Shown here: piece after piece, positions 10,082 through 19,699 of the stretch
Numbering within the stretch: the stretch's first letter is position 1
Layout of the letters: each line of letters begins with the position of its first letter
From: Lumbricus terrestris
Lineage: Eukaryota > Annelida > Clitellata > Crassiclitellata > Lumbricidae
Assembly (NCBI GenBank): GCA_949752735.1
Contig: OX457037.1
Span: forward strand, 14,211,932 to 14,275,931
Direction of reading: 5' to 3'
DNA: 64,000 bases
Position numbers and translations under genes: made by a program
The notes under the pieces: generated by a model
Seen by the model: only the letters and a program-made list of their open reading frames with translations
Database searches by the model: none
What the model was told of the DNA's origin: nothing

Positions 10082-13000
10082 ATGAACTACACAACGTATA
10101 ATCTGAAAGAATTACACAAATTCCTAAACAGAGAGGACAAAAAGGATACTTGAAACTGCGAAAGGCGGAACTCTTCGCACTCATAACGCGGGAAGACCGA
10201 CTAGGCGCTCGGACCCCAGACATCAAGGCTCCAACGCGTACTCCCGGCACGGTACGAGAATTGCAGCAAATTGCGAAACAGAGAGGACAAAAAGGATATT
10301 CGACACTGCGAAAAGCGGAACTTGCCGCATTCATATCGCGGGGAGATATGCTGGACGCTCTACCTCCAGACACCAAGGTTCCAACGCGTACTCCCGGCAC
10401 TCTTCAAGAATTGCGAGAAATTGCGAAACAGAGAGGACAAAGAGGATACTCAAGATTAGGAAAAGCGGAACTTACGGCATTCTTTTCTACAAATACTTGG
10501 AAATTTTTGAACACGGGGAAAAATAAAGTTACTTTTTCGGATTGGCTGATTAGTGAGATTAGTCAGTTACCCCCTCGAATAAAACCACCCGTTCATAGGT
10601 TTAAACTTCGAGAGACAGCGACGGCCATTAAGGGATTTACTAAGAGATACACAATCGAGGGAACCAGTGGTATCGACGTTACGTCTTTTCTCAAGGCTGT
10701 AAGACCGCGGGTAGTTAGGCTGCTAACGAAAAATCGAGGGGCAAAAGTTCAACTCAATCTCATGTGCGTAATAGAGAAAGTAGACATGAAATCCGGCGAA
10801 ATAGCAACGGCTGAGCCTAATTTCAAATCAAAGACTGATATTATTTTAGAAGCAACCGATGTGAAGGAAATATATACCAACGCAGTGGATAAAATTAAGG
10901 AGAGCATGGCTAGTTTTCAGATGCGCGGTAGTAATTGGCGATTCAGTGCTGTTGTGAAGTTGGATATCGATACAGTGGTATATAAGCCATTGAAAGGTAG
11001 TTCTTATATTCCACTCCCTGGGTATTTGGCCAGTAAAAAGGCCATTATTAATATGAAAAACAAAGACGATGAATGTTTTAAATGGTGTATCACTAGAGCC
11101 TTGAACCCAACGGGCGACGGCGACAACCCTGAAAGAATCACGCGATATCTAAAAGAACAATCTGAGAAACTCGATTGGAGTGGTATTGAATTCCCGGTTG
11201 CTGTCAATGCTAATATTATACAAAAGTTTGAGTATCGTAATAACATTAGCGTCAATCTATTCGGTTATGAAGGGGGTGTTTACCCATTATTTATATCGAA
11301 GCATGAAAGCAATACCTGCGTTGATCTACTGCTTATTTCCGACGGTGAAAAGAGGCATTACTGTTGGATCAAGAACTTCAATAGATTGATGAGCTTGCGA
11401 ACAGAAAAATCCCATAATTCAATGCACTATTGTAGAAGATGTTTAACTGGGTATACACGATCAGAAGCGCTCGCCAAACATATTGAGTACTGTTCTCAAC
11501 AAGACGCCCAACGAATTGTATTGCCGGAATATGAAACCGTGCTATTTTTTGATAATCATTATAGAAAAATGAGAGTCCCCTTCATCGTCTATGCGGATTT
11601 CGAATCCTTCATTAAACCGATCGATACATGCCAACCCGATCCCACCACGTCTTACACCAAACAATATCAGAAACATACTCCTAGCTCGTTTTGTTACCAC
11701 ATCAAATGCTTCGACGACAGCCTTTTTTCCCAAGATCCTGTGGTGTTTACGGCTGAAAACGAAGACGACGATGTCGCTCAGAAATTCATAGATTCTCTCG
11801 TAGAAAATATAAAATGCATATACAACCAGTTCAAATTCCCAAAGAATATGATATTCGGCGAAACTGAGAAGAAAAGTTACGATGAAGCTACTCACTGTCA
11901 TATCTGCGGGTGGAAGTTAGGCCCTGATCGAGTCAGAGATCATTGTCATCTAAGCGGTAAATTCAGAGGTGCCGCTCATAACGCGTGCAATCTAAAATAT
12001 AAAGTCCCCAAGTTTTTCCCAGTAGTATTTCATAATCTAGCTGGCTACGACGGCCATCTATTCGTGAAGAAATTGCTCGGCGGGGAGGATGAGAAAATTA
12101 AGTGTATCTCGTGTAATGAAGAAAAGTATATATCGTTCAGTCGAGAGATCGTAGTCGATAAATTCATAGACAAAGAAGGAAAAGAGAAAATAGTCAAACG
12201 CGAATTACGTTTCATCGACAGTTTTAGATTCATGCCTTCGAGTCTCAATGCGTTATCGAAGAACCTTCGTAAAGATCAGTGTAAGAATTTAGGCAATTTT
12301 TTCCAAGACGAGAAGTTGGATCTTTTACTCGAAAAGGGCATTTACCCATACGATTACGTCGATGGAGTTGAAAGACTAAACGAAACCGAATTACCACCGA
12401 AGCATAACTTCTATTCTAAACTGAACGATTCGGGCATCAGCGATGAAGACTACGAACGCGCGAAAGCGGTATGGGATAAATTTGGGTGTAAAACATTACG
12501 AGAATATCACAACTTGTACAATCTTTCGGATGTTCTACTGCTGGCCGATGTATTCGAAAACTTCAGAGACGTCTGTATGAAGAACTACAACCTGGACCCC
12601 GCTTGGTATTACACTTCACCCGGACTAGCATGGGACGCTGCTCTGAAGTTAACCAATGTATATTTGGAGTTGATGAGCGACTATGATATGTTACTGATGA
12701 TCAAACAAGGAATAAGAGGAGGAGTCAGCACGATTTCGAATCGATACGGGAAAGCGAACAACGAGTACATGGGAGAAGCTTTCGATCGCAGCCAGCCTTC
12801 GACATTCATTCCGTACTTAGACGCGAATAATTTATACGGTTGGGCAATGTGTAAGCCGCTACCGACTCACGGGTTCACATGGATGACTGATAACGAGCTG
12901 AAAGATTGGAAAAGCGTTACCGAACGAGATGATGTGGGCTGCGTGTTAGAAGTCGATTTAGAATATCCCGAAGAATTACACGACCTGCACAACGATTATC

Positions 13001-14031
13001 CTCTGCCCCTGAGAGTGTGAAACCCGCGGGATCGGTCGTAGCGAAACTAATTCCAAATTTGAACGACAAAAAGAAATATGTAGTTCATTACGCTAATTTA
13101 CAGTTGTACGAAAGTCTAGGGTTGAAAATCGTTAAAATTCATCGTGGGTTAATATTCAAAGAAAAAGCGTGGCTGAAAGAGTATATCGAGTTGAATACGA
13201 AATTGAGAACGAAAGCTACAAACGATTTCGAGAAAGACTTTTTCAAGCTGATGAATAATAGCGTCTTTGGCAAAACGATGGAATGTATCGAGAATCGAGT
13301 TGATATACGATTGGTGAGCAACGAGAAGGAAGCTATTACGCTCGCGGCGAAAACTAATTACGACAGACGAACTATATTCGATGAAAATCTCATCGCTATT
13401 CACATGAAAAAGACCAAGCTGTTCTACAACAAGCCGATATATCTAGGAATGTGCATCCTAGACTTGAGTAAAACTTTGATGAATTCTTTTCATTATAATT
13501 ACATCAAGAACAAGTACGGGGATAGAGCAAAGCTATTATTTACTGATACTGATTCTTTGGCGTACGAAATAAAGACCGTTGATTTTTAAGCCGATATAGC
13601 ACCAGATGTTCACCGCATGTTCGATACGAGCGAATACACAAAAGATCATCCATCATGTATAGAAACGGGGGTAAATAAAAAAGGTCATCGGCATGTTTAA
13701 GGACGAAGCCTCGGGTAAACAGATCGAAGAGTTTGTCGGTTTAAGGTCGAAACTGTATTCCTACAAGATGGCTGGAGTGGATCATAAAAAGTGTAAGGGC
13801 ATGAAAAAGATTGTCGTCAAGAAATCGATAACTCATGAAGACTACAAAGACTGTTTATTCACCAAACGAGAACAGTCGAGACGTATGAATGTTATCAGGT
13901 CGCATCATCACGACATTTACACCGAAGAAGTAAACAAGATTGCGCTGTCTGCTGACGATGATAAAAGAGTGATTCAACAAGACGGGATCCATACTTTAGC
14001 ATACGGACATTATTCGTTGAAAACTATTTAG
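10082..14031 (+). pseudogene. polB: Protein-primed DNA polymerase B with N-terminal SAP/Rho-N-like repeats, broken
   Basis: Replicase of the element: family-B polymerase with 3'-5' exonuclease, expected to use a terminal-protein primer. Visible: three ~50-residue SAP/Rho-N-like repeats (KQRGQKGYSTLRKAEL) encoded by a 150-bp tandem repeat; exonuclease YADFES (near 11590); a Cys/His cluster CHICGW...RDHCHLSGKFRGAAH (11890-12000); NLAGYDGHLF (12040); motif A DANNLYGWA (12820); motif B LMNNSVFGKTME (13250); motif C FTDTDSL (13540). Lesions: an indel near 10119 after the ATG at 10082; an indel near 13005; an in-frame TAA at 13587-13589; an indel near 13680. Segments 10150-13016, 13017-13589 and 13693-14031 are each open. 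The longest segment opens at a TTG only because the true start lies upstream of the first break. The segment after 13005 also seems short compared with relatives. Confidence 0.93.
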
Positions 14032-14054
14032 GCTAAAGATTAAACATATATAAA

Positions 14055-14747
14055 ATGGAAGACTCAAAAGTATGTACCAAATGTAAAATGGAAAAAAGCT
14101 TCAACGAATTTCACAAAGATAAATCACAAAAGAGCGGGCATTGCGTTTGGTGTAAAAAGTGAAAAAATATCAAACAGAAGGAACTTACAAAAAAATACGT
14201 CAGACAAGAGACTAGGCAAACAGAAGATAAAAAAGTTTGCTGTCGATGCAAGAAAGAAAAGATTATCTCAGAATATGCGAAAAATATATGTTGTAAAGAT
14301 GGGTTTACTAGTGATTGCAGGGAATGTAAAAATAAATATAATCTCGCGTATTCAAAAACTCGAAGGCTAAATGATCCTGAGTTTAAAATACTCCAAAACA
14401 TGGGGGTCAGGCTTGGTGAAGCATTAAAAGGCAAACCGAAATCACAAACGACGCGACAACTTGTCGGTATTGACTTTGAAATATTGATAAAATGGATAGA
14501 ATTTCAATTGGAAGAAGGGATGACTATGCAAAATTATGGTTCGCTTTGGCATCTCGACCATGTTCTACCCTTATCATCGTTCAACTTGCTAGATGAAGAA
14601 GAGCTTCAAAAAGATATGAATTGGTTGAATATACGTCCCTTACTTCCACTGAAAAATATGCAAAAATCGAACAAAATAGATCCCTGGCTATTTGTTTTGA
14701 CTTTTGCAGGAAGTGAAAGCGTATTACATTGTAAAACATTTAGATGA
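14055..14747 (+). pseudogene. Zinc-ribbon HNH endonuclease with one in-frame stop
   Basis: ATG at 14055 within TATAAAATG. Codon 36 is TGA (14160-14162); the same frame continues open to 14747. The N-terminal half has two zinc-ribbon-like clusters (CTKCKM...CVWCKK and CCRCKK...CRECKN). The C-terminal half has WHLDHVLPLSSFN, a Trp-Leu-N-IRPLLPL stretch and a terminal NMQKSNK, the layout of HNH nucleases (DH...PLS...W.N.RPL...N..K). Such nucleases are sporadic Polinton cargo and could act in DNA processing or homing. Readthrough cannot be excluded, but a simple nonsense mutation is likelier because the neighbouring polymerase is also broken. Confidence 0.75.
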
Positions 14748-14783
14748 AATATAAAATACACCGCAAATGTTTCCATAATCGTC

Positions 14784-15701
14784 TCACAATGCCAGTAAGT
14801 TATCGCTGTCGATCCATGAGTTGAACGAGTCCGGGTAACCTAACCACTTCACGAGTGATTTCTTCCCGCGTTTTCGAATTACTTTTTCGATTCTAAATAT
14901 TTCCTGAGTTGACTTCTGTAGCTCCTGCTCGTAGAAAGATCCCTGAATTTCTTCCCCATTGTAATCGGTGATTTTGTATGTTGGTGGATCTGTGTATTGA
15001 ACTCCAGACACGGTAAATACCTCCTCAGTCCATCGGGGTGTGTACCCCTTTTCAAAAATATTCTTCTTTGTTATTCGGACTTTGTCTCCAATCGAGAATT
15101 TAGGCGCAATAACCCCAAAGACCGCATCGCCGTATAAATTCATAAATACAGTCTTTTCATTCACTTTCATACTAGCCTTAGCGGGGGTCATTTTGATCGA
15201 AGAATGTCTTGTGTTGTTGTAATTAAGAACCATTTCGCCTAATATATCGATGTATCTTCTCGTTGAATTAGCTGTAAAGTACTTGAACATTTTCTCCCGC
15301 ATCGTTCTGTTCCATCTCTCAACGACGCAAGATTTTTCCTCGTTTTCGGTAGAGTACAACTCAACCAAATTCTTGACGTCTTTGTTATAAAATTCTTTTC
15401 CTTTGTCCACCCATAATTTCACAGGCTTTCGACCACCCCCGAGTATCTTCACGAAGCCGCCGGCTGTAGATTTTCCACTCTTATCATTCAATGGTACAAT
15501 CCACCCATATTTAGAAAACACATATATAACGGTCAGCAGGTATTTCACACCATCGTTATCTTTGGCAAACGACTGCATGTCCACCAAATCGGCGGCCCAT
15601 ATCTCATCTATCCCATTAACAAACACCTTTCTCTTCCTAAAATGTCTGATGACTGGTCTGTGCAATTCATCGGCTAATTGATCAGTCCATTTCAGTTCAG
15701 G
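14784..15701 (-). CDS. int: Retroviral-type (rve) integrase with C-terminal chromodomain
   Basis: Inserts the element into host DNA, giving the 6-bp duplication. The open frame reads leftward from the A8 run (15703-15710) to 14784. It has no ATG before the RNase H-fold core, so it looks like the C-terminal half of a fusion with the upstream PLA2 ORF. Numbering from HRP as residues 2-4: D26 (AADLVD), D87 (WVDKGKEF) and E116 (VVERWNR) are the catalytic triad candidates, then YNNTRHSS. The last ~40 residues (FRIEKVIRKRG...WLGYPDSFNSWI) are a chromodomain, which may direct insertion to modified chromatin. The D87-E116 gap (28 residues) is shorter than the retroviral 35. An N-terminal HHCC finger is not seen. 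Confidence 0.93.
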   Translation of the reverse strand, partial: PELKWTDQLADELHRPVIRHFRKRKVFVNGIDEIWAADLVDMQSFAKDNDGVKYLLTVIYVFSKYGWIVPLNDKSGKSTAGGFVKILGGGRKPVKLWVDKGKEFYNKDVKNLVELYSTENEEKSCVVERWNRTMREKMFKYFTANSTRRYIDILGEMVLNYNNTRHSSIKMTPAKASMKVNEKTVFMNLYGDAVFGVIAPKFSIGDKVRITKKNIFEKGYTPRWTEEVFTVSGVQYTDPPTYKITDYNGEEIQGSFYEQELQKSTQEIFRIEKVIRKRGKKSLVKWLGYPDSFNSWIDSDNLLAL

Positions 15702-16216
15702 CTTTTTTTTAATCCCAAACCAAGGCTCGTTTTAGCTGACAAGATGGGTTTCACTATGGCCCTCTCTACGCGCTCTCGCAAGCTCGGGTTAGAAATATTG
15801 TCTAAATTATTAATCATGGCTCTATCAGCAACATTCCTAGAAGCCGTATCGGTGTGTTGATCGTAAGCCAGATCGTGGATATACGCCGCGTTATCTACGC
15901 GATTAATGGGCCTGCTCCACTCTTTGAAAGTCCCGTCTGGATTCAGTCTCTTGTCTAGCCTAGTACCTGGCCCGCAAAACTGATGCCCTGGTAAATGCAT
16001 CTCGCCCGGAAACTTAGCCCATGGTAATTTTATGGTACTAGTGGCCGCATTCAACGAACTAACTAAATCTCCACCTTTCATGGCTCCTTTTACGAATTGA
16101 GTTTTAGTTTTCCCGCATACAACGCAAACACCTCGAAGCATCGATCTCCCGTTATTCGTCACTACGTTCTGCACATCTCTCGTTTCAGTCTGTTTTTTAC
16201 ACTTTACGCAATACAT
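15692..16216 (-). CDS. Zinc-ribbon / parvovirus-like phospholipase A2 protein
   Basis: 174 residues. N-terminal zinc ribbon with C3-x2-C6 and C31-x2-C34. Residues 66-125 match the PLA2 fold of parvovirus VP1: PGHQFCGPGT (calcium loop, C81-G84), then NRVDNAAYIHDLAYD with catalytic pair H114-D115. In parvoviruses this activity helps virions breach endosomal membranes; a similar virion role here is inferred. It ends at a stop just after an A8 run (15703-15710). A -1 shift on that run would continue directly into the integrase frame. Divergently transcribed from the ATPase across a 30-bp A/T spacer. Confidence 0.82.
   Translation of the reverse strand: MYCVKCKKQTETRDVQNVVTNNGRSMLRGVCVVCGKTKTQFVKGAMKGGDLVSSLNAATSTIKLPWAKFPGEMHLPGHQFCGPGTRLDKRLNPDGTFKEWSRPINRVDNAAYIHDLAYDQHTDTASRNVADRAMINNLDNISNPSLRERVERAIVKPILSAKTSLGLGLKKSLN
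15703..15710 (-). promoter_or_regulatory. Candidate -1 frameshift heptamer A AAA AAA
   Basis: In the PLA2 frame the codons are TTA AAA AAA AGC, i.e. the A AAA AAA slippery phase. A -1 slip places translation exactly in the integrase frame. Either programmed frameshifting or loss of one A in a homopolymer explains it. Confidence 0.45.
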
Positions 16217-16246
16217 TTCGCTTTTTTAATAATATATATATTAAAA
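16217..16246. promoter_or_regulatory. Bidirectional A/T promoter spacer
   Basis: Thirty bases (TTTTTTAATAATATATATAT core) separate the divergent PLA2 and ATPase starts, with TAAAAATG on the ATPase side. This is the only space available for two promoters. Confidence 0.5.
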
Positions 16247-17037
16247 ATGGATATCAAAGATCTGAGTTGGGCACTGCGCTTTCGAAAAGATTTAATAATC
16301 CTTTGCTACCCAAAAGTATAAGGGGGCTCATAATCGGGAAATCATCGTGCGGTAAAACGACGCTTCTTCTGAATCTATTACTCAGGCCAGACTGGTTGGA
16401 CTATAATAACCTCCAGGTATTCGGTACATCTCTGTTTCAACCGGAATATCGCATTATTAAAAAGGCATTCGAAAAAAAATTACCGAAAGAAGCGATCGTT
16501 TGGTTATTCGAGCACCGAGACGAAATCGTGGGACAAAATGAGTCGCCGGCCCTTATTATGGAATATATGGCAAAAACATTAAAATCGGAAGCCAAATCCG
16601 ATATCAATGCCAAGTTTTTTGAAAACGCTGAAGACGTACCAGACCCCAGAGACCTGAGTAGTGAAAAGAAGAATCTAATGATTTTCGATGATTTACAATT
16701 GGAAAAACAGAACACATGCGAAAAGTATTATATTCGGGGGAGGCATAGTAATGTGGACTGTTTTTACCTCGCTCAGAATTATTTCAAACTGCCTCGGCAA
16801 ACGATCAGAGAGAATGCAAACTTTATTTGCCTGTTCAAGCAGGACCTGAAAAACCTCAACCATATTTACAACGACCATGTTAGTACGGACATGCACAAAG
16901 AGGAATTTAGAAAACTATGCAAAACGGTCTGGGAACAACCGCATGCTTTCGTTGTAATTGATCTAACTAGCGAGAAGTATAACGGCAAATACCGGTGCGG
17001 TTTCAACACATTTTATGTAATCGAGAATCCGCTGTAG
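16247..17037 (+). CDS. Genome-packaging ATPase (FtsK/HerA, A32-like), early frameshift
   Basis: Motor that pumps DNA into the capsid. The long frame (16267-17037) shows Walker A GKSSCGKT (16336-16360), Walker B LMIFDD (16678-16695) and a downstream RGRHSNVDCFYLAQN motif typical of the A32-like clade. The ATG with a late-type leader is at 16247, but that frame stops at 16321. A one-base indel near 16256-16264 separates the first ~5 codons from the rest, which opens with a non-ATG codon. Everything after the indel is intact, so the catalytic core is complete but the start is damaged or mis-sequenced. Length after the break (~256 aa) fits the family. Confidence 0.92.
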
Positions 17038-17066
17038 TAAAAAAATTATTGTAGGCCTAATAAAAA

Positions 17067-17861
17067 ATGGAATCATCGCTTCTCAAACAGATAGCTGATA
17101 ATACGGAAAAGACAGCCTGCAACACGGAACCAAAAACGTCATTTTACATTTTGCTGAGCGAAAAGAGCACACGAATCAGAACAAAGTTTAATCCACTACT
17201 TGAACTAGACAAAAATAAACAGTACGAGATGGCCCTTGTAAATCTCGAAACGTACTATTCTTTTCCTAACATCGACGCGACAAACAACAACTTTAGGTAT
17301 TCGCCAAATGCCGACACAGACTGGATTACCATAGAAGTCCCTGAAGGATGCTACGAAATAACTGATATCAACGAATTCATACAGAGAACCATGAAGGAGA
17401 ACGGGCATTACGATGCAGGAACCGGAGATTACTATATCAGCTTAGAAGCAAACAGCAATACGCTGAAGTCTGTGTTAAATATAGCAGAGGGCTATCGGGT
17501 TGACTTTAGACCCAGGAATTCGATCGGATCAGTTCTAGGTTTTAAAAGTTTACCCTATCGGAGCGGATATACCGAATCGGAGAACTTGGTAAATATTATG
17601 AGCGTAAGCAGTCTAAGAGTGACCAGCGATGTTATCGGGTCTTCGTACACTAATGGAACATCGGAAAACGTGATATATTCTTTTTTCCCAAACGTAGGGC
17701 CGGGTTACAAGATTATCGAAGTGCCGCATAATTTAATTTATCTCCCCATTACGCTATCAACAATTTCAACGATGGAAACGAGGCTCACCGATCAACATGG
17801 GAACCTAGTAAATCTTAGAGGAGAAGACTTGGCGATTCGTTTTCACATCAGAGAAGTTTGA
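17067..17861 (+). CDS. Minor capsid protein, single jelly-roll (penton)
   Basis: 264 residues, intact, ATG at 17067 after AATAAAAAATG. Matches remembered Polinton minor capsid proteins: YEMALVNLETYYSFPNI near 53-69, SIGSVLGFKSLPY near 151-163, NVIYSFFPNVGPGYKIIEVP near 200-219 and NLRGEDLAIRFHIRE at the C-terminus. In Polintons this protein is predicted to form pentamers at capsid vertices. Lies between ATPase and a small membrane-active protein, in the usual morphogenesis block. Confidence 0.85.
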   Translation: MESSLLKQIADNTEKTACNTEPKTSFYILLSEKSTRIRTKFNPLLELDKNKQYEMALVNLETYYSFPNIDATNNNFRYSPNADTDWITIEVPEGCYEITDINEFIQRTMKENGHYDAGTGDYYISLEANSNTLKSVLNIAEGYRVDFRPRNSIGSVLGFKSLPYRSGYTESENLVNIMSVSSLRVTSDVIGSSYTNGTSENVIYSFFPNVGPGYKIIEVPHNLIYLPITLSTISTMETRLTDQHGNLVNLRGEDLAIRFHIREV

Positions 17862-17888
17862 AAGTTTTTTTTGTAATTTATATATAAA

Positions 17889-18476
17889 ATGAATCGTTAC
17901 ATAGACGTAAAAGTCAATATTTCAGAAGCGCAAAAAGACAAAATTCAAAAATCTCATCAAGCGGGGACCGGCGCGAATATCAAACTAACCCACGGTGATT
18001 TCAATGGGGAACATGTGTTGTTTCTCACGCAGGGGCAAATCAATAAAATGACAAAGGCGTATCAAAAAGGAACTGGCGTGACCATCAAAATGAGTAAAAC
18101 GCAATTGGAGTACAATAGAAAAGTCGAGGGAGGATTCATAGGCGCCATACTTCCGTTTCTAGCAACAGCGGCTAAATTCCTTCTGCCTAGTTTAGCTACG
18201 GGGGCTATGGCAGGCTTATGTTCCGCAGCCACGTCGAAGATTGTGGATAAAATCAGCGGATCAGGTGTAATGTACGTCAAGAAAGGTGATATGGCGTGCA
18301 AGATAAGATCAGCTGGTTCCGGTTTGTACCTGTCCCCGTGGCAGAAAGGCAGCTCGATAACGGCATCCGGGTTGTACATGAAAACAGGGTCGGGGTATGC
18401 GCCTATGGGTAGAGGACTTTTGCTAGGCCCCAATTCTCCGTTTCAAAACATTCCGATTCTCGGCATGATATTATAA
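17889..18476 (+). CDS. Small virion protein with hydrophobic pX/pVI-like segment
   Basis: 195 residues, start in TATAAAATG. The N-terminal third has two copies of a ~28-residue repeat ending in GTGANIKLTHG and GTGVTIKMSKT. Residues ~78-115 (GGFIGAILPFLATAAKFLLP and onward) are hydrophobic and Gly/Ala-rich. The C-terminal half is Gly/Ser-rich with GSGLYLSPW and GRGLLLGPNSPF. Polintons and adintoviruses carry such proteins in the capsid block, where they have been compared with adenovirus core/cement proteins X and VI. Assignment rests on composition and context, not on catalytic motifs. Confidence 0.65.
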   Translation: MNRYIDVKVNISEAQKDKIQKSHQAGTGANIKLTHGDFNGEHVLFLTQGQINKMTKAYQKGTGVTIKMSKTQLEYNRKVEGGFIGAILPFLATAAKFLLPSLATGAMAGLCSAATSKIVDKISGSGVMYVKKGDMACKIRSAGSGLYLSPWQKGSSITASGLYMKTGSGYAPMGRGLLLGPNSPFQNIPILGMIL

Positions 18477-18491
18477 TTTAGTCTTTGTAAA

Positions 18492-18882
18492 ATGTCGAGA
18501 CCAATACACAAATTTGGAACTAAACCAACTAGGCAGGTAGAGGCTAGAACGCAGCCCATTTCAGTCAGTTGGAAGGTAAAGAGCGATGTAACTCACGCTC
18601 CAAAAAGACAACGAGGGGGTCTACGATGGGAGATTTTTGCGCAAAATGTTATAACGATACAACCAAAATACGCTAAGGCTTGGACTCGGAGTAGAAATGA
18701 GTGTTGGAGTTTGCCTCGTTTCCCTCAAACAGAGTATCAAAGAACTAAAATGCAGCCTACAAAACGAAGTGGTTTCAGATGATGTGGTTGATGATATCAT
18801 AGTCTCTATTCAAAACAACTCTGATTCAGTGGTAACTATCAACGCGGGAGATTCGTTATGTCATGTAAATTATCTGTTATAA
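18492..18882 (+). pseudogene. dUTPase-like (beta-clip) protein, frameshifted
   Basis: The first frame (ATG 18492, TTGTAAAATG) contains APKRQRGG then IFAQNVITIQPKYAKAW; the second overlapping frame (to 18882) contains LGLGVEMSVGVCLV and finishes IQNNSDSVVTINAGDSLCHV. Read across an indel near 18676-18690 the order resembles trimeric dUTPases (A..V.I.P...., LG..V..P.G, N.S...V.I..GD.I.). The catalytic motif with its aspartate and the uridine-binding hairpin are not evident, so if related it may be a structural beta-clip rather than an enzyme. Low certainty. Confidence 0.4.
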
Positions 18883-18908
18883 AAAAAATATTGCGTAAAT
18901 AAAACCGA

Positions 18909-19607
18909 ATGGAATACGAAGGCATTAAAATTGAACATTCACTCTATCCGAAGCTGCCATCGGCGCCAGAAGGAGAAATACATATCGTTACAGGGTCGGC
19001 GCAAACGTATCGACTTCAAAAGATCGGAGAAATTAAGAAGGAAATCGAGCAAGAACGCAACAAAAGAACAGCGTTGAGTAAAAAGTATCATAGAAGTGTA
19101 AGCGTGCTCGGCGCAGTAGGTGGCATCCTCGTAACAGCTACGATGGGGCTCGGAATTTCAGGAATTGGAGTATTATCTACTATAATCGCTGCACCCGTCG
19201 CTATTGCTATGGAAGGAGCGGCATTAGGTGTGGGGTTGCTAAGTATAATCGGTGCCTACATCAGTAAAAAGCTAGCGATGAAGGCGGAGAAGCACGAAAA
19301 AATCAAAACGCAAGCCGACGCGAAACTCAACACGATCAGCGACCATATTTCAAAAGCTCTCATGGATGATAACATTTCGGACGAGGAATATTCGCTGATT
19401 CTGAGCGAGATTGAAAAATTCAATAACATGAAAGAAGAAATTAGAACTAATATCAAAGTTGCGATAGACGAGATGGACGAGGTGACGAAACAATCACTCA
19501 TCGATCGAGGAAGAGAAGAAGTCCGGCAGCACCTTCAATCCATGTTTGAGAAAAGTAACGAATCTATCAAAAAGACGACTAACGCGAACATACGTGAAAT
19601 CATGTAG
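18909..19607 (+). CDS. Two-helix membrane protein with coiled-coil tail
   Basis: 232 residues. A basic coiled region (IGEIKKEIEQERNKRTALSK, ~40-58) precedes a long hydrophobic block (~66-118: VLGAVGGILVTATMGLGISG, then IIAAPVAIAM and LLSIIGAYIS), consistent with a membrane hairpin. A helical tail follows: KKLAMKAEKHEKI, HISKALMDDNISDEEYSLIL. I have seen this tail repeatedly in uncharacterised Polinton-associated proteins. Function unknown; membrane insertion during assembly or entry is a guess. The 3' half was duplicated to create the next ORF. Confidence 0.7.
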   Translation: MEYEGIKIEHSLYPKLPSAPEGEIHIVTGSAQTYRLQKIGEIKKEIEQERNKRTALSKKYHRSVSVLGAVGGILVTATMGLGISGIGVLSTIIAAPVAIAMEGAALGVGLLSIIGAYISKKLAMKAEKHEKIKTQADAKLNTISDHISKALMDDNISDEEYSLILSEIEKFNNMKEEIRTNIKVAIDEMDEVTKQSLIDRGREEVRQHLQSMFEKSNESIKKTTNANIREIM

Positions 19608-19699
19608 ACGTATGTCGTTATATCTGAAAATACGTCTAACTTATGTTTTAAAACATGTTAAAAAAACACGTCTGAATTTTATTTTTTATTTTACTTAAA

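Noticed and set aside
10023..10400. Minus-strand 125-codon ORF across the SAP-like repeats
   Set aside because: Mirror of the 150-bp repeat; its apparent protein repeats are a by-product.
11542..11901. Minus-strand ORFs within PolB (also 11004-11255, 12045-12248)
   Set aside because: Shadows of the conserved polymerase frame without start motif or family resemblance.
13017..13589. Separate polymerase gene starting at GTG 13017
   Set aside because: It begins mid-domain and contains motifs B and C of the upstream polymerase; it is a frameshifted continuation.
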